A stretch of 57,376 nucleotides of DNA from an uncultured Prevotellaceae bacterium (GTDB lineage Bacteria > Bacteroidota > Bacteroidia > Bacteroidales > Bacteroidaceae), in NCBI GenBank assembly GCA_947170495.1, contig CAMVUB010000011.1, positions 1 through 57,376 of the forward strand, read 5' to 3'. Both the position numbers and the translations under genes were made by a program. Below the pieces are notes generated by a model. The model was not told the origin of the DNA. It saw only the letters and a list, made by a program, of their open reading frames with translations, and searched no databases. Of the stretch, positions 33,037-42,088 are shown in pieces; the stretch's first letter is position 1, and each line of letters opens with the position of its first letter.

Positions 33037-34724
33037 TCGTCGGTGAGCTTGCGATAGCGGATGCGACGAGGTTCTTCGAGGCCGAGGCGCTTGAGTTTGT
33101 TGGCCTCGTAGTCGGTGTAGGAGCCCTCAAAATAGACGACATTGCCATCACCCTCGAAAGCGAGGATATGTGTACAGATGCGGTCGAGGAACCAACGGTC
33201 GTGGCTGATGACCACGGCACAGCCGGCGAAGCTCTCGAGACCTTCCTCCAACGCCCGCAGGGTGTTGACATCGATATCGTTGGTGGGCTCGTCGAGCAGC
33301 AGGACATTGCCTTCTTCCTTCAGCGCCATCGCCAAGTGCAGACGGTTGCGCTCGCCACCGCTGAGCACGCCGCATTTCTTCTCCTGGTCGGCACCCGTGA
33401 AGTTAAAACGCGAGAGATAGGCGCGGGCATTGATATCGCGGCCGCCCATGCGGATGAGCTCGTTGCCCTGCGAGACAATCTGATAGACGGTCTCGTCGGC
33501 TTTGATGTCGCGATGGCTCTGATCTACATAGGCCAGCTTCACCGTCTCGCCGACCTCGAAGGTGCCGGCATCGGGCTTCTCAAGCCCCATGATCAGACGG
33601 AATAGCGTGGTCTTGCCGGCACCGTTGGGGCCGATGACGCCTACGATGCCGTTGGGAGGCAGTGTGAAATCAAGATTCTTGAACAGCACCTTATCGCCGA
33701 AAGCCTTGCAGAGGCCGTGGGCTTCGATGACCTTGTTACCCAGACGCGGGCCGCTGGGAATATAGATCTCCAGTTTCTGTTCCTTCTCCTTCTGGTCCTC
33801 GTTGAGCATGCGTTCGTAGTTGGAGAGACGGGCCTTACCCTTTGCCTGACGTGCCTTCGGAGCCATGCGCACCCACTCCAGTTCGCGCTGTAGGGTCTTG
33901 CGGCGCTTCGATTCCACCTTCTCCTCCATCTCCAGGCGCTTGGTCTTCTGCTCTAGCCACGAGCTGTAGTTGCCCTCCCAGGGGATGCCCTCGCCACGGT
34001 CGAGCTCGAGGATCCAGCCAGCGACATCATCGAGGAAATAGCGGTCGTGGGTGACGGCAATGACGGTGCCCTCGTACTGGTTTAGGTGCTGCTCCAGCCA
34101 GTCGATGCTTTCGGCATCGAGGTGGTTGGTAGGCTCGTCGAGCAGCAGGACATCGGGCTTTTGCAGCAGCAGACGGCACAGCGCCACACGACGGCGCTCA
34201 CCACCGGAGAGGTTCTTGCAGAGCTGATTCTGCGGCGGACAGCGCAGGGCGTCCATCGCACGCGCCAGCTTTGTGTCGAGGTTCCAGGCGTCGGTGGCGT
34301 CGATGATATCCTGCAACTCCCCTTGACGGACGAAGAGGGCGTTCATCTTATCTTCGTCCTCGTAGTATTCAGGCATGCCGAATTTCACATTGATCTCCTC
34401 GTATTCCTTCAGGGCATCTACGATGTGCTGCACGCCTTCCTCAACCACCTCGCGCACAGTCTTATCGTCGTCGAGCTGCGGTTCCTGCGGCAGATAGCCG
34501 ACGCTGTAGCCCGGCGAGAAAACGACATTGCCCTGATAGCTCTGATCCAAGCCGGCAATGATTTTCAACAGCGTGGACTTACCCGAACCGTTCAAGCCGA
34601 TGATCCCAATCTTAGCGCCATAGAAGAAACTAAGGTAAATATTCTTTAGTACTTGTTTCTGGGTCTGTTGGATGGTCTTGCTTACACCAACCATTGAAAA
34701 GATGATTTTCTTGTCGTCAGCCAT
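33033..34724 (-). CDS. ettA: Energy-dependent translational throttle protein EttA (ABC-F)
   Basis: Cytosolic ABC-F ATPase that binds the ribosomal E-site and gates early elongation according to ATP level. 563 residues with two nucleotide-binding domains and no membrane segment. Domain 1 has Walker A GLNGSGKST, signature LSGGERRRVALCRLLL and Walker B VLLLDEPTNHLDAES. Domain 2 has GPNGAGKTT, LSGGERNRLHLAMAL and DEPTNDIDVNTLRALE. The arm and linker regions (GMPEYYEDEDKMNAL; RMAPKARQAKGKARL) fit EttA best among ABC-F types. The 3' end overlaps the convergent TonB receptor by 4 bp. Confidence 0.94.
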   Translation of the reverse strand: MADDKKIIFSMVGVSKTIQQTQKQVLKNIYLSFFYGAKIGIIGLNGSGKSTLLKIIAGLDQSYQGNVVFSPGYSVGYLPQEPQLDDDKTVREVVEEGVQHIVDALKEYEEINVKFGMPEYYEDEDKMNALFVRQGELQDIIDATDAWNLDTKLARAMDALRCPPQNQLCKNLSGGERRRVALCRLLLQKPDVLLLDEPTNHLDAESIDWLEQHLNQYEGTVIAVTHDRYFLDDVAGWILELDRGEGIPWEGNYSSWLEQKTKRLEMEEKVESKRRKTLQRELEWVRMAPKARQAKGKARLSNYERMLNEDQKEKEQKLEIYIPSGPRLGNKVIEAHGLCKAFGDKVLFKNLDFTLPPNGIVGVIGPNGAGKTTLFRLIMGLEKPDAGTFEVGETVKLAYVDQSHRDIKADETVYQIVSQGNELIRMGGRDINARAYLSRFNFTGADQEKKCGVLSGGERNRLHLAMALKEEGNVLLLDEPTNDIDVNTLRALEEGLESFAGCAVVISHDRWFLDRICTHILAFEGDGNVVYFEGSYTDYEANKLKRLGLEEPRRIRYRKLTDD

Positions 34725-34745
34725 ATATTCGTGCGGTGTTACCGC

Positions 34746-34837
34746 GGTTTAAAGTTGAAGGTTTAATGTTTAAAGTTGAAGACCCAGTGCAAGCCCCTCT
34801 TTGAAAGAGAGGGGTGCCCACAAGGGCGGGGTGAGTC
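34746..34837. repeat. GTTTAAAGTTGAAGG array plus GC-rich hairpin element upstream of ettA
   Basis: An AT-rich GTTTAAAGTTGAAG array (34746-34780) abuts a GC-rich element (34781-34837) whose core CCCCTCTTTGAAAGAGAGGGG is a near-perfect palindrome with outer GACCCAG and GGGGTGAGTC ends. It fills the whole gap between the LysM gene and ettA. No promoter is visible here, so ettA may depend on the upstream gene's promoter. Confidence 0.7.
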
Positions 34838-34838
34838 T

Positions 34839-35765
34839 TCACCTCAGCCAAATCAGGTCGCCTACCTGCGGAGTATAGTCGGGGGAGAGGGCGTTGAGTT
34901 TGTACAGCGATTTCAGGCGGATGGCGTAGTGCTGCGCGATGTCATAGAGCGACTCGCCAGGTTGCACCACATGGGGAATTCCCTTGAACGACTTGTCAGC
35001 CTTTGTGCGCTTCTTCTGCAGATATACGATGTCCCCCGAACGCAGCGGTGAGCCTTTAGGACGATCATTGTATTTCAGGAGCTTGCGGACACTCACGCCA
35101 GTTTCACGCGACACAAGCTCCCAGGTGTCGCTGCTGTTGGCAATGACCATGTAGTTCTTGTTGACACGATAAACGATATGCTGTGCGAAGAACATGCTCT
35201 CCACCTCAGCAGCCTGCCGGCTGGTGGTGCGAGCGTGATAGCGCCCACTCGTGTAGGAGTCAAACTGCTGAAGGTTGAAACGCTCGATAACGCCTATCAG
35301 CATCTCGGCATAACGCGGGTTGGTGGCATAGCCGGCTTTCTTGAGGCCGTGGGCCCAGCCCTTGTAGTCCGTCACCTTCAGACTGAACAGCGCGCGATAG
35401 CGAGGACTGGAGGTGAGGAAATGGGAATGATCCTCATAGCTCTCGCGGTCGTTGCGGTATTTGCGGAAACGGTCATCGGGACGGTCGTCGGCCATCACGA
35501 TATAGGGGCCCGTCCAGTTCATCCCGACCTTGATACCGAAGTGGTTATGCGCCTCTGTGGCCAGCTTGCTGCGCCCGGCACCACTCTCGCAGAGGCCCTG
35601 CGCCAAGGTGATGGAGGCTGGAATCTTATGCTCACGCATCTGCTCGATGGCCAGGTCTTTGTATTTCTCAATATACTGCCATTGTACAGACTGTCCGCCC
35701 TGCGCAAATGAAGCTAAAACAGTGCTAAATAACACGCAGAAAACCGCAATTCGAAGCTTCTTCAT
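34839..35765 (-). CDS. Glucosaminidase-domain peptidoglycan hydrolase with LysM
   Basis: Secreted cell-wall hydrolase. 308 residues from ATG 35763-35765, which begins a signal peptide (MKKLRIAVFCVLFSTVLASFAQ). An upstream in-frame ATG at 35792 lies inside the promoter and is rejected. A FlgJ/GH73-type glucosaminidase domain (about 30-175) contains ITLAQGLCESGAGRSKLA with the probable catalytic Glu, and NHFGIKVGMNWTG. The C-terminus has LysM modules: a clear one at about 262-305 (HVVQPGESLYDIAQHY) and a weaker one before it. It acts in the periplasm on peptidoglycan. Confidence 0.92.
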   Translation of the reverse strand: MKKLRIAVFCVLFSTVLASFAQGGQSVQWQYIEKYKDLAIEQMREHKIPASITLAQGLCESGAGRSKLATEAHNHFGIKVGMNWTGPYIVMADDRPDDRFRKYRNDRESYEDHSHFLTSSPRYRALFSLKVTDYKGWAHGLKKAGYATNPRYAEMLIGVIERFNLQQFDSYTSGRYHARTTSRQAAEVESMFFAQHIVYRVNKNYMVIANSSDTWELVSRETGVSVRKLLKYNDRPKGSPLRSGDIVYLQKKRTKADKSFKGIPHVVQPGESLYDIAQHYAIRLKSLYKLNALSPDYTPQVGDLIWLR

Positions 35766-35789
35766 AGTTTTTTTTGAGTATTTTGCGCA

Positions 35790-35797
35790 CAAAAGTA
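35790..35797 (-). promoter_or_regulatory. Predicted -7 box for the glucosaminidase gene
   Basis: The minus strand reads TACTTTTG, 25 bp upstream of the chosen ATG. It decides the start codon because the longer frame would begin within it. Confidence 0.6.
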
Positions 35798-35803
35798 CGT
35801 TTT

Positions 35804-35837
35804 TTTGATGAGATAAGCGAGAAAAACGCTACTTTTG
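35804..35837 (+). promoter_or_regulatory. Predicted promoter for cdd
   Basis: TTTG at 35804-35807 and TACTTTTG at 35830-35837 with a 22-bp spacer. It is back to back with the glucosaminidase promoter within 50 bp. Confidence 0.65.
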
Positions 35838-35859
35838 TGACAAATTTCATGAAATAGTC

Positions 35860-36339
35860 ATGCGAGAAGCTCAAATCATCGTCCCATATCAGGTCTTCGA
35901 CTACGAAGAGCTGTCTGCTGAAGACCGCGAACTGGTGGATATGGCGAAGGCTATGACCGGCACCAGCTATTCGCCGTACTCCCACTTCCAAGTGGGTGCT
36001 GCATTGCGCCTAGCCGACGGTCAAATCTTCAAGGGTAGCAATCAGGAGAATGCGGCCTTCCCCTCGGGTCTGTGTGCAGAACGAACAGCTTTCTTTGCAG
36101 CCTCTGCCAATGCGCCTGAGGTGCCACCTATAGCCCTTGCCATCGCTGCACAGACGGGCGGACAGTTCCTGGAGAATCTGGTGGCCCCCTGTGGTGCCTG
36201 CCGCCAGTCGCTGCTGGAGGCCGAGACGCGCTTCAAGCAAGAAATCAGGGTGTTGCTATACGGCACCGGCGGCACCTACGTCATCCGCAGTATGCGAGAC
36301 CTGCTGCCCCTGACATTCGACGGTTCAGAACTTCCATAA
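35860..36339 (+). CDS. cdd: Cytidine deaminase
   Basis: Converts cytidine and deoxycytidine to uridine forms in pyrimidine salvage. 159 residues, cytosolic. The zinc site is complete: Cys72 with catalytic Glu74 (GLCAERTAFFA) and Cys111/Cys114 (APCGACRQSL). SYSPYSHFQVGAAL and GSNQENAAFPSGL are family substrate-binding stretches. The GH25 lysozyme gene follows after 21 bp and may be cotranscribed. Confidence 0.95.
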   Translation: MREAQIIVPYQVFDYEELSAEDRELVDMAKAMTGTSYSPYSHFQVGAALRLADGQIFKGSNQENAAFPSGLCAERTAFFAASANAPEVPPIALAIAAQTGGQFLENLVAPCGACRQSLLEAETRFKQEIRVLLYGTGGTYVIRSMRDLLPLTFDGSELP

Positions 36340-36360
36340 GTCCTATTAGAAAAGAGAGAG

Positions 36361-37221
36361 ATGTTTTTTAAGTTTTCACGGATTACACAATTCAGCCTCG
36401 CCATGTGCCTTACATGGTGCCTTGTCGGTATGGCATATGCCACCACGGCTGAAGGTAATAACAAGAAGAAAAAGAAATCGAAGACGGAGGCCATCGATTC
36501 CTACGACGCTTCCCTCCCCCAGCCCGATGCGATTATGCCCTCCCTGACACCCCAGCCGCCGCTGGGCGACAATGAGATGCTTGCACAGCAAACGGGATTA
36601 CACGTCGCCAACAAAGGACTTGGCGGCATCGATGTCTCTCACTATCAGGGCAGCATCAACTGGAAGGACGTGGCACGCAACGCCAACATCTACTACGTCT
36701 ATGTGAAAGCCACGGAGGGGGCGAAGCTCGTAGATGAGACCTATCACCGCAATATCGAAGGCGCCCGGCACGCAGGACTGAAGGTGGGCTGCTACCATTT
36801 CTACAGCCCCACAGCCGACGTGAGCGAGCAGTTCCGCAATTTCTCCTCTGTTGTCAAACTCAAGCACCACGACCTCGTTCCCATCATCGATATCGAACAT
36901 CGCGGCAAAGCCCCGTTGGGTCAGTTCCAGAACAGACTGAAGCAGTTCCTGAAGCTGGTGGAACGCCACTATGGTGTGCAACCCATCCTCTACACCTCAC
37001 GCGACTTCTACAACAAATACCTCAGCGGTCCCTTCACACATTATAAATATATGATTGCGCGCTACCACGAGGACATTCCCGAGTTGCGCGACAACGCTGC
37101 CTTCGTGATGTGGCAGTACAGCGCCACGAGTCGCATACAGGGCATCCGCGGCCATGTGGACCGCAGCTGTCTGATGGACAAATACAGTTTGTCTGATATT
37201 CTCCTGGAAAACAGAGATTAG
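36361..37221 (+). CDS. Glycoside hydrolase family 25 lysozyme-like protein
   Basis: Peptidoglycan muramidase family. 286 residues. An N-terminal signal or anchor (about 8-27) is followed by a Lys-rich linker (NNKKKKKSK). The GH25 barrel starts at GGIDVSHYQGSINW and carries the catalytic pair region VPIIDIEHRG (Asp-x-Glu), with KATEGAKLVDETY and GCYHFYSP as further family motifs. It is probably exported to the periplasm or surface and acts on cell wall. It overlaps the convergent yigZ by 4 bp. Confidence 0.92.
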   Translation: MFFKFSRITQFSLAMCLTWCLVGMAYATTAEGNNKKKKKSKTEAIDSYDASLPQPDAIMPSLTPQPPLGDNEMLAQQTGLHVANKGLGGIDVSHYQGSINWKDVARNANIYYVYVKATEGAKLVDETYHRNIEGARHAGLKVGCYHFYSPTADVSEQFRNFSSVVKLKHHDLVPIIDIEHRGKAPLGQFQNRLKQFLKLVERHYGVQPILYTSRDFYNKYLSGPFTHYKYMIARYHEDIPELRDNAAFVMWQYSATSRIQGIRGHVDRSCLMDKYSLSDILLENRD

Positions 37222-37811
37222 GCGATGCGGAGGCCGCCGATTTTTGCAAGGCGGTCGCGCAGGCGAGGCATCTGTGAGACACGGATGGCGAGGGTCATCA
37301 AGCAGTCGTTGTCGAAGGACTGCGCCACGATGGCGGGCTCCTCTTCCTTCACCACGCGCATCACCTGGTTCATCAACGTGTATTCGAAGGTAATCGTGAT
37401 TTCCTCATCCACGGTTTTCTCGATGATGGTGGCTGCTGCTATCGCCTCGGCAGCGGCAGCCTTATAAGCTTGGATGAGTCCGCTAGTGCCTAACTTCACA
37501 CCTCCGAAATAACGGACTACAATAATCAGGATGTTCGTCAGCTCGTTGGAGTTGATTTGCCCGAGGATGGGTTTGCCGGCTGTGCCACTAGGCTCACCGT
37601 TGTCGTTGGCACGGAACACGAGGCGCTCATGCCCCAGCATATAGGCATAGCAGACGTGGCGCGCATCGTAGTATTTCTTCTGATGCGCCTCCACCAGCTC
37701 CTTCACCTCCTCCACCGTAGAAACGGGGAAAGCAAAAGCGAGGAACTTACTCCTGAGTTCAGAATAAGTACCCTCGCTTTTGGATTGTATTGTTCTGTAG
37801 CTGTCGATCAT
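37218..37811 (-). CDS. yigZ: YigZ/IMPACT family protein
   Basis: 197-residue protein of the UPF0029/IMPACT family, of uncertain molecular function (translation-related in eukaryotic IMPACT). The hallmark stretches are ARHVCYAYMLG, NDNGEPSGTAGKPILGQI and IIVVRYFGGVKLGTSGLIQAY, followed by a C-terminal ferredoxin-like domain. It is translationally coupled to the upstream DUF1015 gene by a 4-bp ATGA overlap. Confidence 0.93.
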   Translation of the reverse strand: MIDSYRTIQSKSEGTYSELRSKFLAFAFPVSTVEEVKELVEAHQKKYYDARHVCYAYMLGHERLVFRANDNGEPSGTAGKPILGQINSNELTNILIIVVRYFGGVKLGTSGLIQAYKAAAAEAIAAATIIEKTVDEEITITFEYTLMNQVMRVVKEEEPAIVAQSFDNDCLMTLAIRVSQMPRLRDRLAKIGGLRIA

Positions 37812-39055
37812 GAAAGTTTGTGGACGACGAGTCCGCTGCGGAGCTTGGGCTCAAACCAAGTGGCCTTGGGTGGCATGATCTTGCCGCTGTCGGCGATGTC
37901 CATGATCTGCTGCATGGAGACGGGATAGAGTGCCAACGCAGCACGCATCTCGCCGCTGTCCACGCGACGCTTCAGCTCGCCAAGGCCACGCAGGCCACCT
38001 ACGAAGTCGATGCGCTGCGAGGAACGCAGGTCGCCAAGTTGCAAGATATCCTGCAGGATGAGGCGGCTGGAGATGTCCACGTCGAGGACTCCGATGGGGT
38101 CGTTCTCGTCGTAGGTGCCAGGCTTGGCCGTCAACGCGAACCAGTGGCCGTCGAGATAGAGCGAGAACTCATGCAGGCGCTGGGGTTTGTAGATCTCCGT
38201 GCCCTTGTCTTCCACAGTGAAGTTCTTGCGGATGGCATCCAGGAACTGCTCGCTGGTGAGGCCGTTGAGGTCCTTCAGCACGCGGTTGTAGTCGAGGATG
38301 GTGAGCTGCGAAGCCTGGAAGGCGACGGCCATGAAGTAGTTGTACTCCTCGTCGCCACGATGGTGGGGATTCAGACGTGCCTTCTCAGCGCCCACGAGGG
38401 CAGCGGCAGCCGAGCGGTGGTGGCCGTCGGCAATATAGAGGGCAGGCATCTTGGCGAACTCTGCGGTGATGGTGGCGATGTCGGCAGCGTCGCTAATCAC
38501 CCAGAACTGATGTCGGAAGCCGTCGATGGGTGCGATGAAGTCGTACTCGGGCTCCGTCTGGGCATAGCGCTTCAGCAAGGCGTCGAGGACGGCATTGTCG
38601 GGATAGGCAAAGAAGACAGGCTCCATGTTGGCATCGTTCACGCGCACGTGCTTCATGCGGTCTTCCTCCTTGTCGCGACGTGTCAGCTCGTGCTTCTTGA
38701 TGACGCCGTTCATGTAGTCGTCCACGTAGGCAGCGATGACGAGGCCATACTGCGTCTTGCCGTTCATGGTCTGGGCGTAGATGTAGTAGTGCTCGTCCTT
38801 ATCCTGCACGAGCCAGCCGTTGTCCTGGAACATCTGGAACTGGCGGGCAGCCTCCTCATAGACACGAGGGTCGTACTCGCTGGTACCTACGGGGAAGTTG
38901 ATTTCCGGCTTGATGATGTGGTAGAGCGACTTCTCGTTGTCGCCCGCCTCAGCGCGGGCTTCCTCGGAGTCCAGCACATCGTAAGGACGGCTCTCGACCA
39001 GCTCCACCAGGTTCTTGGGAGGACGCAGCCCGCGGAAAGGTTTGATTTTAGCCAT
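37808..39055 (-). CDS. DUF1015 family protein
   Basis: 415 residues with the DUF1015 N-terminus KIKPFRGLRPPKNLVELV and PYDVL, and the central motif LYIADGHHRSAAAA. The function is not established; the family is soluble and often sits with serine-biosynthesis genes in Bacteroidetes, as here (serC-serA-DUF1015-yigZ). It is separated from serA by a 150-bp gap containing a pair of GC-rich repeats, so cotranscription is plausible but not shown. Confidence 0.92.
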   Translation of the reverse strand: MAKIKPFRGLRPPKNLVELVESRPYDVLDSEEARAEAGDNEKSLYHIIKPEINFPVGTSEYDPRVYEEAARQFQMFQDNGWLVQDKDEHYYIYAQTMNGKTQYGLVIAAYVDDYMNGVIKKHELTRRDKEEDRMKHVRVNDANMEPVFFAYPDNAVLDALLKRYAQTEPEYDFIAPIDGFRHQFWVISDAADIATITAEFAKMPALYIADGHHRSAAAALVGAEKARLNPHHRGDEEYNYFMAVAFQASQLTILDYNRVLKDLNGLTSEQFLDAIRKNFTVEDKGTEIYKPQRLHEFSLYLDGHWFALTAKPGTYDENDPIGVLDVDISSRLILQDILQLGDLRSSQRIDFVGGLRGLGELKRRVDSGEMRAALALYPVSMQQIMDIADSGKIMPPKATWFEPKLRSGLVVHKLS

Positions 39056-39060
39056 ATATG

Positions 39061-39203
39061 GACCCCCTCCTCACTCCCCCTTGTAGGGGGAGGGTGGAAT
39101 GTTTTGCCACTTGGAGTTTAGGGGATTTGCATTTATAAGGTTAAACTTAAATTCAACTATTCTTGAAGGTACCCCTCCCTTACGGGAGGGGTCGGGGGTG
39201 GGT
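39061..39203. repeat. Inverted pair of GC-rich repeats between serA and the DUF1015 gene
   Basis: The left unit (39061-39096) GACCCCCTCCTCACTCCC and TAGGGGGAGGGTGG, and the right unit (39170-39203) ACCCCTCCCTTACGGGAGGGG with GGGTGGGTC, are in opposite orientation around about 70 bp of AT-rich sequence. The units match those in fbp and the GH2 gene. Confidence 0.75.
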
Positions 39204-39205
39204 CT

Positions 39206-40120
39206 TTAGTTCACCTTAAACTTCGTGATACCCTTCTCCAAGAAGTCAACAATCTGATGGGCGGCAGCGATGCCGGCGTTGACGTTAGCCTCAGCGGTCT
39301 GCGCACCCATCTTCTTGGGCGTGGCGAAGTAGCGTCCTTCGAACTTGGCGAAATCGGCGTCGGCATCGGGCTTGATGTCGGTGACATACTTCAGGTCCTC
39401 GCGCTCGGCCATGAGTGCCAGCAGCTCGGGCTCGTTGATGACCTCCTTGCGGGCTGTGTTCACGAGGATACCACCCTTCGGGAGCTTGTTGACGAGTGCC
39501 TTGTTGATGCTCTCCTTGGTCTCTGCCGTGGCAGGGATGTGGAGGCTGACGATGTCAGCCTGCTCGAAGAGTGCGTCCTGCGACTTGACAGCTTTCACGC
39601 CGGCAGCCTCGATGACGTCTGCGGGGCAGTAGGCATCGTAGGCCAGCACCTCCATGTCGAAGCCCTTGGCGATACGGGCCACGTTGCGGCCCACGTTGCC
39701 GAAAGCGAGGATGCCCAGACGCTTGTCCTTCAGCTCGGTACCGCTGGTGCCATTGAAGAAGTTGCGCTTGGCATAGACGAGGAGACCGAAGACGAGTTCT
39801 GCCACGCTGTTGGCGTTCTGGCCCGGGGTGTTCATGGCCACAACCTTGTGAGCCGTAGCGGCCTCGAGGTCGATGTTGTCGTAACCCGCGCCCGCGCGTA
39901 CCACTATTTTAAGCTGCTTGGCAGCATCGAGGACTTCAGCATCCACCTTGTCGGAACGGATGATGAGGGCGTCGGCGTCCTTCACAGCTTCCAGCAGCTG
40001 TGCCTTCTCTGTATATTTCTCCAAGAGGGCTGTCTCATAACCGGCAGCATCGAAGACCTCTTTGATACCCTTCACGGCTACGCCGCTGAAAGGCTTTTCT
40101 GTTGCAATTAAAACTTTCAT
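39206..40120 (-). CDS. serA: D-3-phosphoglycerate dehydrogenase, short form without ACT domain
   Basis: First step of serine synthesis from 3-phosphoglycerate, cytosolic. 304 residues from ATG 40118-40120. The substrate domain has VVRAGAGYDNIDL, the NAD domain FGNVGRNVA, and the active-site ILVNTARKEVINE (Arg). Where most 2-hydroxyacid dehydrogenases have a catalytic His (TPHxG), this protein reads TPKKMGAQT with lysines at 269-270. Lys in place of His is the mark of the described type IIIK phosphoglycerate dehydrogenases. There is no ACT or ASB regulatory domain, so classical serine feedback is not expected. serC is directly upstream. Confidence 0.93.
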   Translation of the reverse strand: MKVLIATEKPFSGVAVKGIKEVFDAAGYETALLEKYTEKAQLLEAVKDADALIIRSDKVDAEVLDAAKQLKIVVRAGAGYDNIDLEAATAHKVVAMNTPGQNANSVAELVFGLLVYAKRNFFNGTSGTELKDKRLGILAFGNVGRNVARIAKGFDMEVLAYDAYCPADVIEAAGVKAVKSQDALFEQADIVSLHIPATAETKESINKALVNKLPKGGILVNTARKEVINEPELLALMAEREDLKYVTDIKPDADADFAKFEGRYFATPKKMGAQTAEANVNAGIAAAHQIVDFLEKGITKFKVN

Positions 40121-40128
40121 TTTTCTCA

Positions 40129-40172
40129 CGGGCAAAGCCCGTAGTTTAAGGTTTAATGGTTAAAGTTTAAAG
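40129..40172. repeat. GGGCAAAGCCC hairpin and AGTTTAAGG array between serC and serA
   Basis: CGGGCAAAGCCCG followed by TAGTTTAAGGTTTAATGG and TTAAAGTTTAAAG. It is a close relative of 24042-24080. Confidence 0.65.
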
Positions 40173-40187
40173 AATGGCTGCGCGAGA

Positions 40188-41255
40188 TCAATGAAGCTTC
40201 TCAAATTCTTGCATGCAAGCTACGAGGGCGTTGACGCCTTCGAGATCCATGGCGTTGTAGCAGCTGGCACGGAAGCCACCGACATCGCGATGACCCTTCA
40301 CGCCAACCATACCCTTGCTGGTAGCGAAGGCCATGAACTCATCCTGCAGCTCCATGTATTCGGGTTTGAGGACGAAGGTGATGTTCATGCGTGAGCGGCT
40401 GTCTTCCTCGGCAGTACCTACGAAGAGCTTGTTGCGGTCGATCTCGCCATAGACGATTTCAGCACGCTCGATGGCACGACGCTCCATCTCCTTCACGCCA
40501 CCCTGCTTCTTGATCCACTTGAGGTTCTGCAGTGCGCAGTAGATGGGCACCGTAGGCGGTGTGTTGAACATGCTGCCCTTGCTGATGTGCGTCTGATAGT
40601 TGAGCATCGTGGGGATTGCACGGCTCACCTTGCCCACCAAGTCCTCCTTGATGATGCAGAAGGTCACGCCAGCCATAGAAAGGTTCTTCTGAGCGCCACC
40701 GTAGATCATGCCGTACTTGCTCACGTCGATGGGACGGCTGAAGATATCAGAGCTCATATCAGCAATCATGGGCACAGGGCTGTCGTAGTCCTTCAGGATC
40801 TCCGTACCGTAGATGGTGTTGTTACTGGTGATATGGAAGTAGTCGGCATCCGTGGGGATGGTGAAGTTCTTGGGGATGTAGGTGAAGTTCTTGTCCTTGC
40901 TGGAAGCCACCTCTACGACCTCGCCGAAGAGCTTAGCCTCCTTCTCGGCCTTCGTGGCCCAGACACCGGTGTTCAGGTAGGCAGCCTTCTTCTCAAGGAA
41001 GTTATAGGGGACCATGCAGAACTGCAGGCTGGCACCGCCTCCGAGGAAGATAACGCTGTAACCTTCGGGGATGTCCAACAGTTCCTTGAACAGGGCGACT
41101 GCTTCATCCACCACGGGCTGGAAATTCTTGGCACGGTGGCTCATTTCCATCAGGGACAGGCCGCTGCCCTCGAAATCGAGGCAGGCAGCAGCGGTAGCCT
41201 CCATCACCTCGCGGGGGAGCTTGCTGGGGCCGGCATTGAAATTGTACTTCTTCAT
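40188..41255 (-). CDS. serC: Phosphoserine aminotransferase
   Basis: Second step of serine synthesis, also used in the pyridoxal phosphate pathway. 355 residues. Family motifs are the start [29 protein letters not shown], and the PLP-lysine region [12 protein letters not shown] with Lys190. Fold-type I aminotransferase, cytosolic. It heads the serC-serA unit with a strong promoter and a leader of about 80 nt. Confidence 0.96.
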   Translation of the reverse strand: MKKYNFNAGPSKLPREVMEATAAACLDFEGSGLSLMEMSHRAKNFQPVVDEAVALFKELLDIPEGYSVIFLGGGASLQFCMVPYNFLEKKAAYLNTGVWATKAEKEAKLFGEVVEVASSKDKNFTYIPKNFTIPTDADYFHITSNNTIYGTEILKDYDSPVPMIADMSSDIFSRPIDVSKYGMIYGGAQKNLSMAGVTFCIIKEDLVGKVSRAIPTMLNYQTHISKGSMFNTPPTVPIYCALQNLKWIKKQGGVKEMERRAIERAEIVYGEIDRNKLFVGTAEEDSRSRMNITFVLKPEYMELQDEFMAFATSKGMVGVKGHRDVGGFRASCYNAMDLEGVNALVACMQEFEKLH

Positions 41256-41343
41256 GAGATTTTTGTGTTGATGAGTTTATTGGGTTGATGATGTTTCATA
41301 TTGAGTGACAGAGAGGAGCACATGCGTGCTCGCTTTCAGCCGA

Positions 41344-41375
41344 CAAATTTACGCCTTTTCTACCACTCAACCAAA
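41344..41375 (-). promoter_or_regulatory. Predicted promoter for serC
   Basis: The minus strand has TTTG at 41372-41375 and TAAATTTG at 41344-41351 with a 20-bp spacer. A 6-bp hairpin (GAGCAC/GTGCTC at 41316-41331) lies just after the predicted transcription start in the leader of about 80 nt. Confidence 0.7.
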
Positions 41376-41441
41376 TTTTGAAGGAAAAATCGCGCGCGAG
41401 CAAACATTTTTAAATAGAAGGCGCAAAAAAACGTTCTTTTC

Positions 41442-41472
41442 TTTGTCATTTGACGGGAAACGCCTATCTTTG
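41442..41472 (+). promoter_or_regulatory. Predicted promoter for the secreted coiled-coil gene
   Basis: TTTG at 41442-41445 and TATCTTTG at 41465-41472 with a 19-bp spacer. Divergent from the serC promoter; the 264-bp gap between the genes is otherwise AT-rich with a CGCGCGCG run at 41391-41398. Confidence 0.7.
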
Positions 41473-41519
41473 CCCCATATTTAGTCTAATTATCTATTAA
41501 TACCTAAAACGCTACAACT

Positions 41520-42050
41520 ATGAAAAGATTTTGGATGATTGCTGCCATGGCTCTTGCATTGCCGATGGCCATGAATGCTCAAGACGTAGAGCCTATTCAG
41601 CCCAGTGTTCTTGGCAATTCCACCGTGGAGTCCGCACAACAGCGCACGGCAGAAATCAAAGCCAGCGTGGAAGCAGCCAAGGACAATGCACAACAGGCTG
41701 CACAAGCGCACAAAGACGCCAAGGCTGATATCGAGAACCTGAAGCGCGACCTGCAATCAGCTGAGCAAGAGGCAGAAGCTGCCAAGCAGGCTGTAAAGGA
41801 TGCCAAGCAGAACGTGAAGACAGCTCAGACCAATGAGAAGAACGCTAAGCAGAAGGTGAAGGACATCAAAGGGCAGATCAAGCAGATGGAGAATGCTGCC
41901 AAACAAGCCAAGAAGGATGCTGCCGCCGCCAAGAAGGCTCACAAGGAAGAGCAGTCCCGCCTGAAAGCTCAGCAAAAGGCTGAGAAGGCTCGCATACAAG
42001 CAGAGAAAGCCGAGCAGAAGGCACGCAAGGCCGCTGCAAAGGTGAAGTAA
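41520..42050 (+). CDS. Secreted Lys/Ala/Gln-rich coiled-coil protein
   Basis: 176 residues. The N-terminal signal peptide MKRFWMIAAMALALPMAMNAQ should be cleaved after AQ-like or NAQ sequence. The rest from about 40 is one long highly charged helix (repeats such as AKQAVKDAKQNVKTAQ and KAEKARIQAEKAEQK), strongly basic toward the end. It has no lipobox and no enzymatic motif. It is probably a periplasmic structural or surface-associated helix, and no family name can be given with confidence. It has a strong promoter and a 39-bp gap to the mutase gene. Confidence 0.8.
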   Translation: MKRFWMIAAMALALPMAMNAQDVEPIQPSVLGNSTVESAQQRTAEIKASVEAAKDNAQQAAQAHKDAKADIENLKRDLQSAEQEAEAAKQAVKDAKQNVKTAQTNEKNAKQKVKDIKGQIKQMENAAKQAKKDAAAAKKAHKEEQSRLKAQQKAEKARIQAEKAEQKARKAAAKVK

Positions 42051-42088
42051 AGAATTTCAATGAGTTACAGAAGTATAATTAGAATAAT

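Noticed and set aside
37820..39121. 433-codon plus-strand frame opposite the DUF1015 gene
   Set aside because: Shadow frame; DUF1015 motifs on the minus strand are decisive.
41316..41331. Riboswitch in the serC leader
   Set aside because: Only a 6-bp hairpin is visible in an approximately 80-nt leader; no known riboswitch core recognised.
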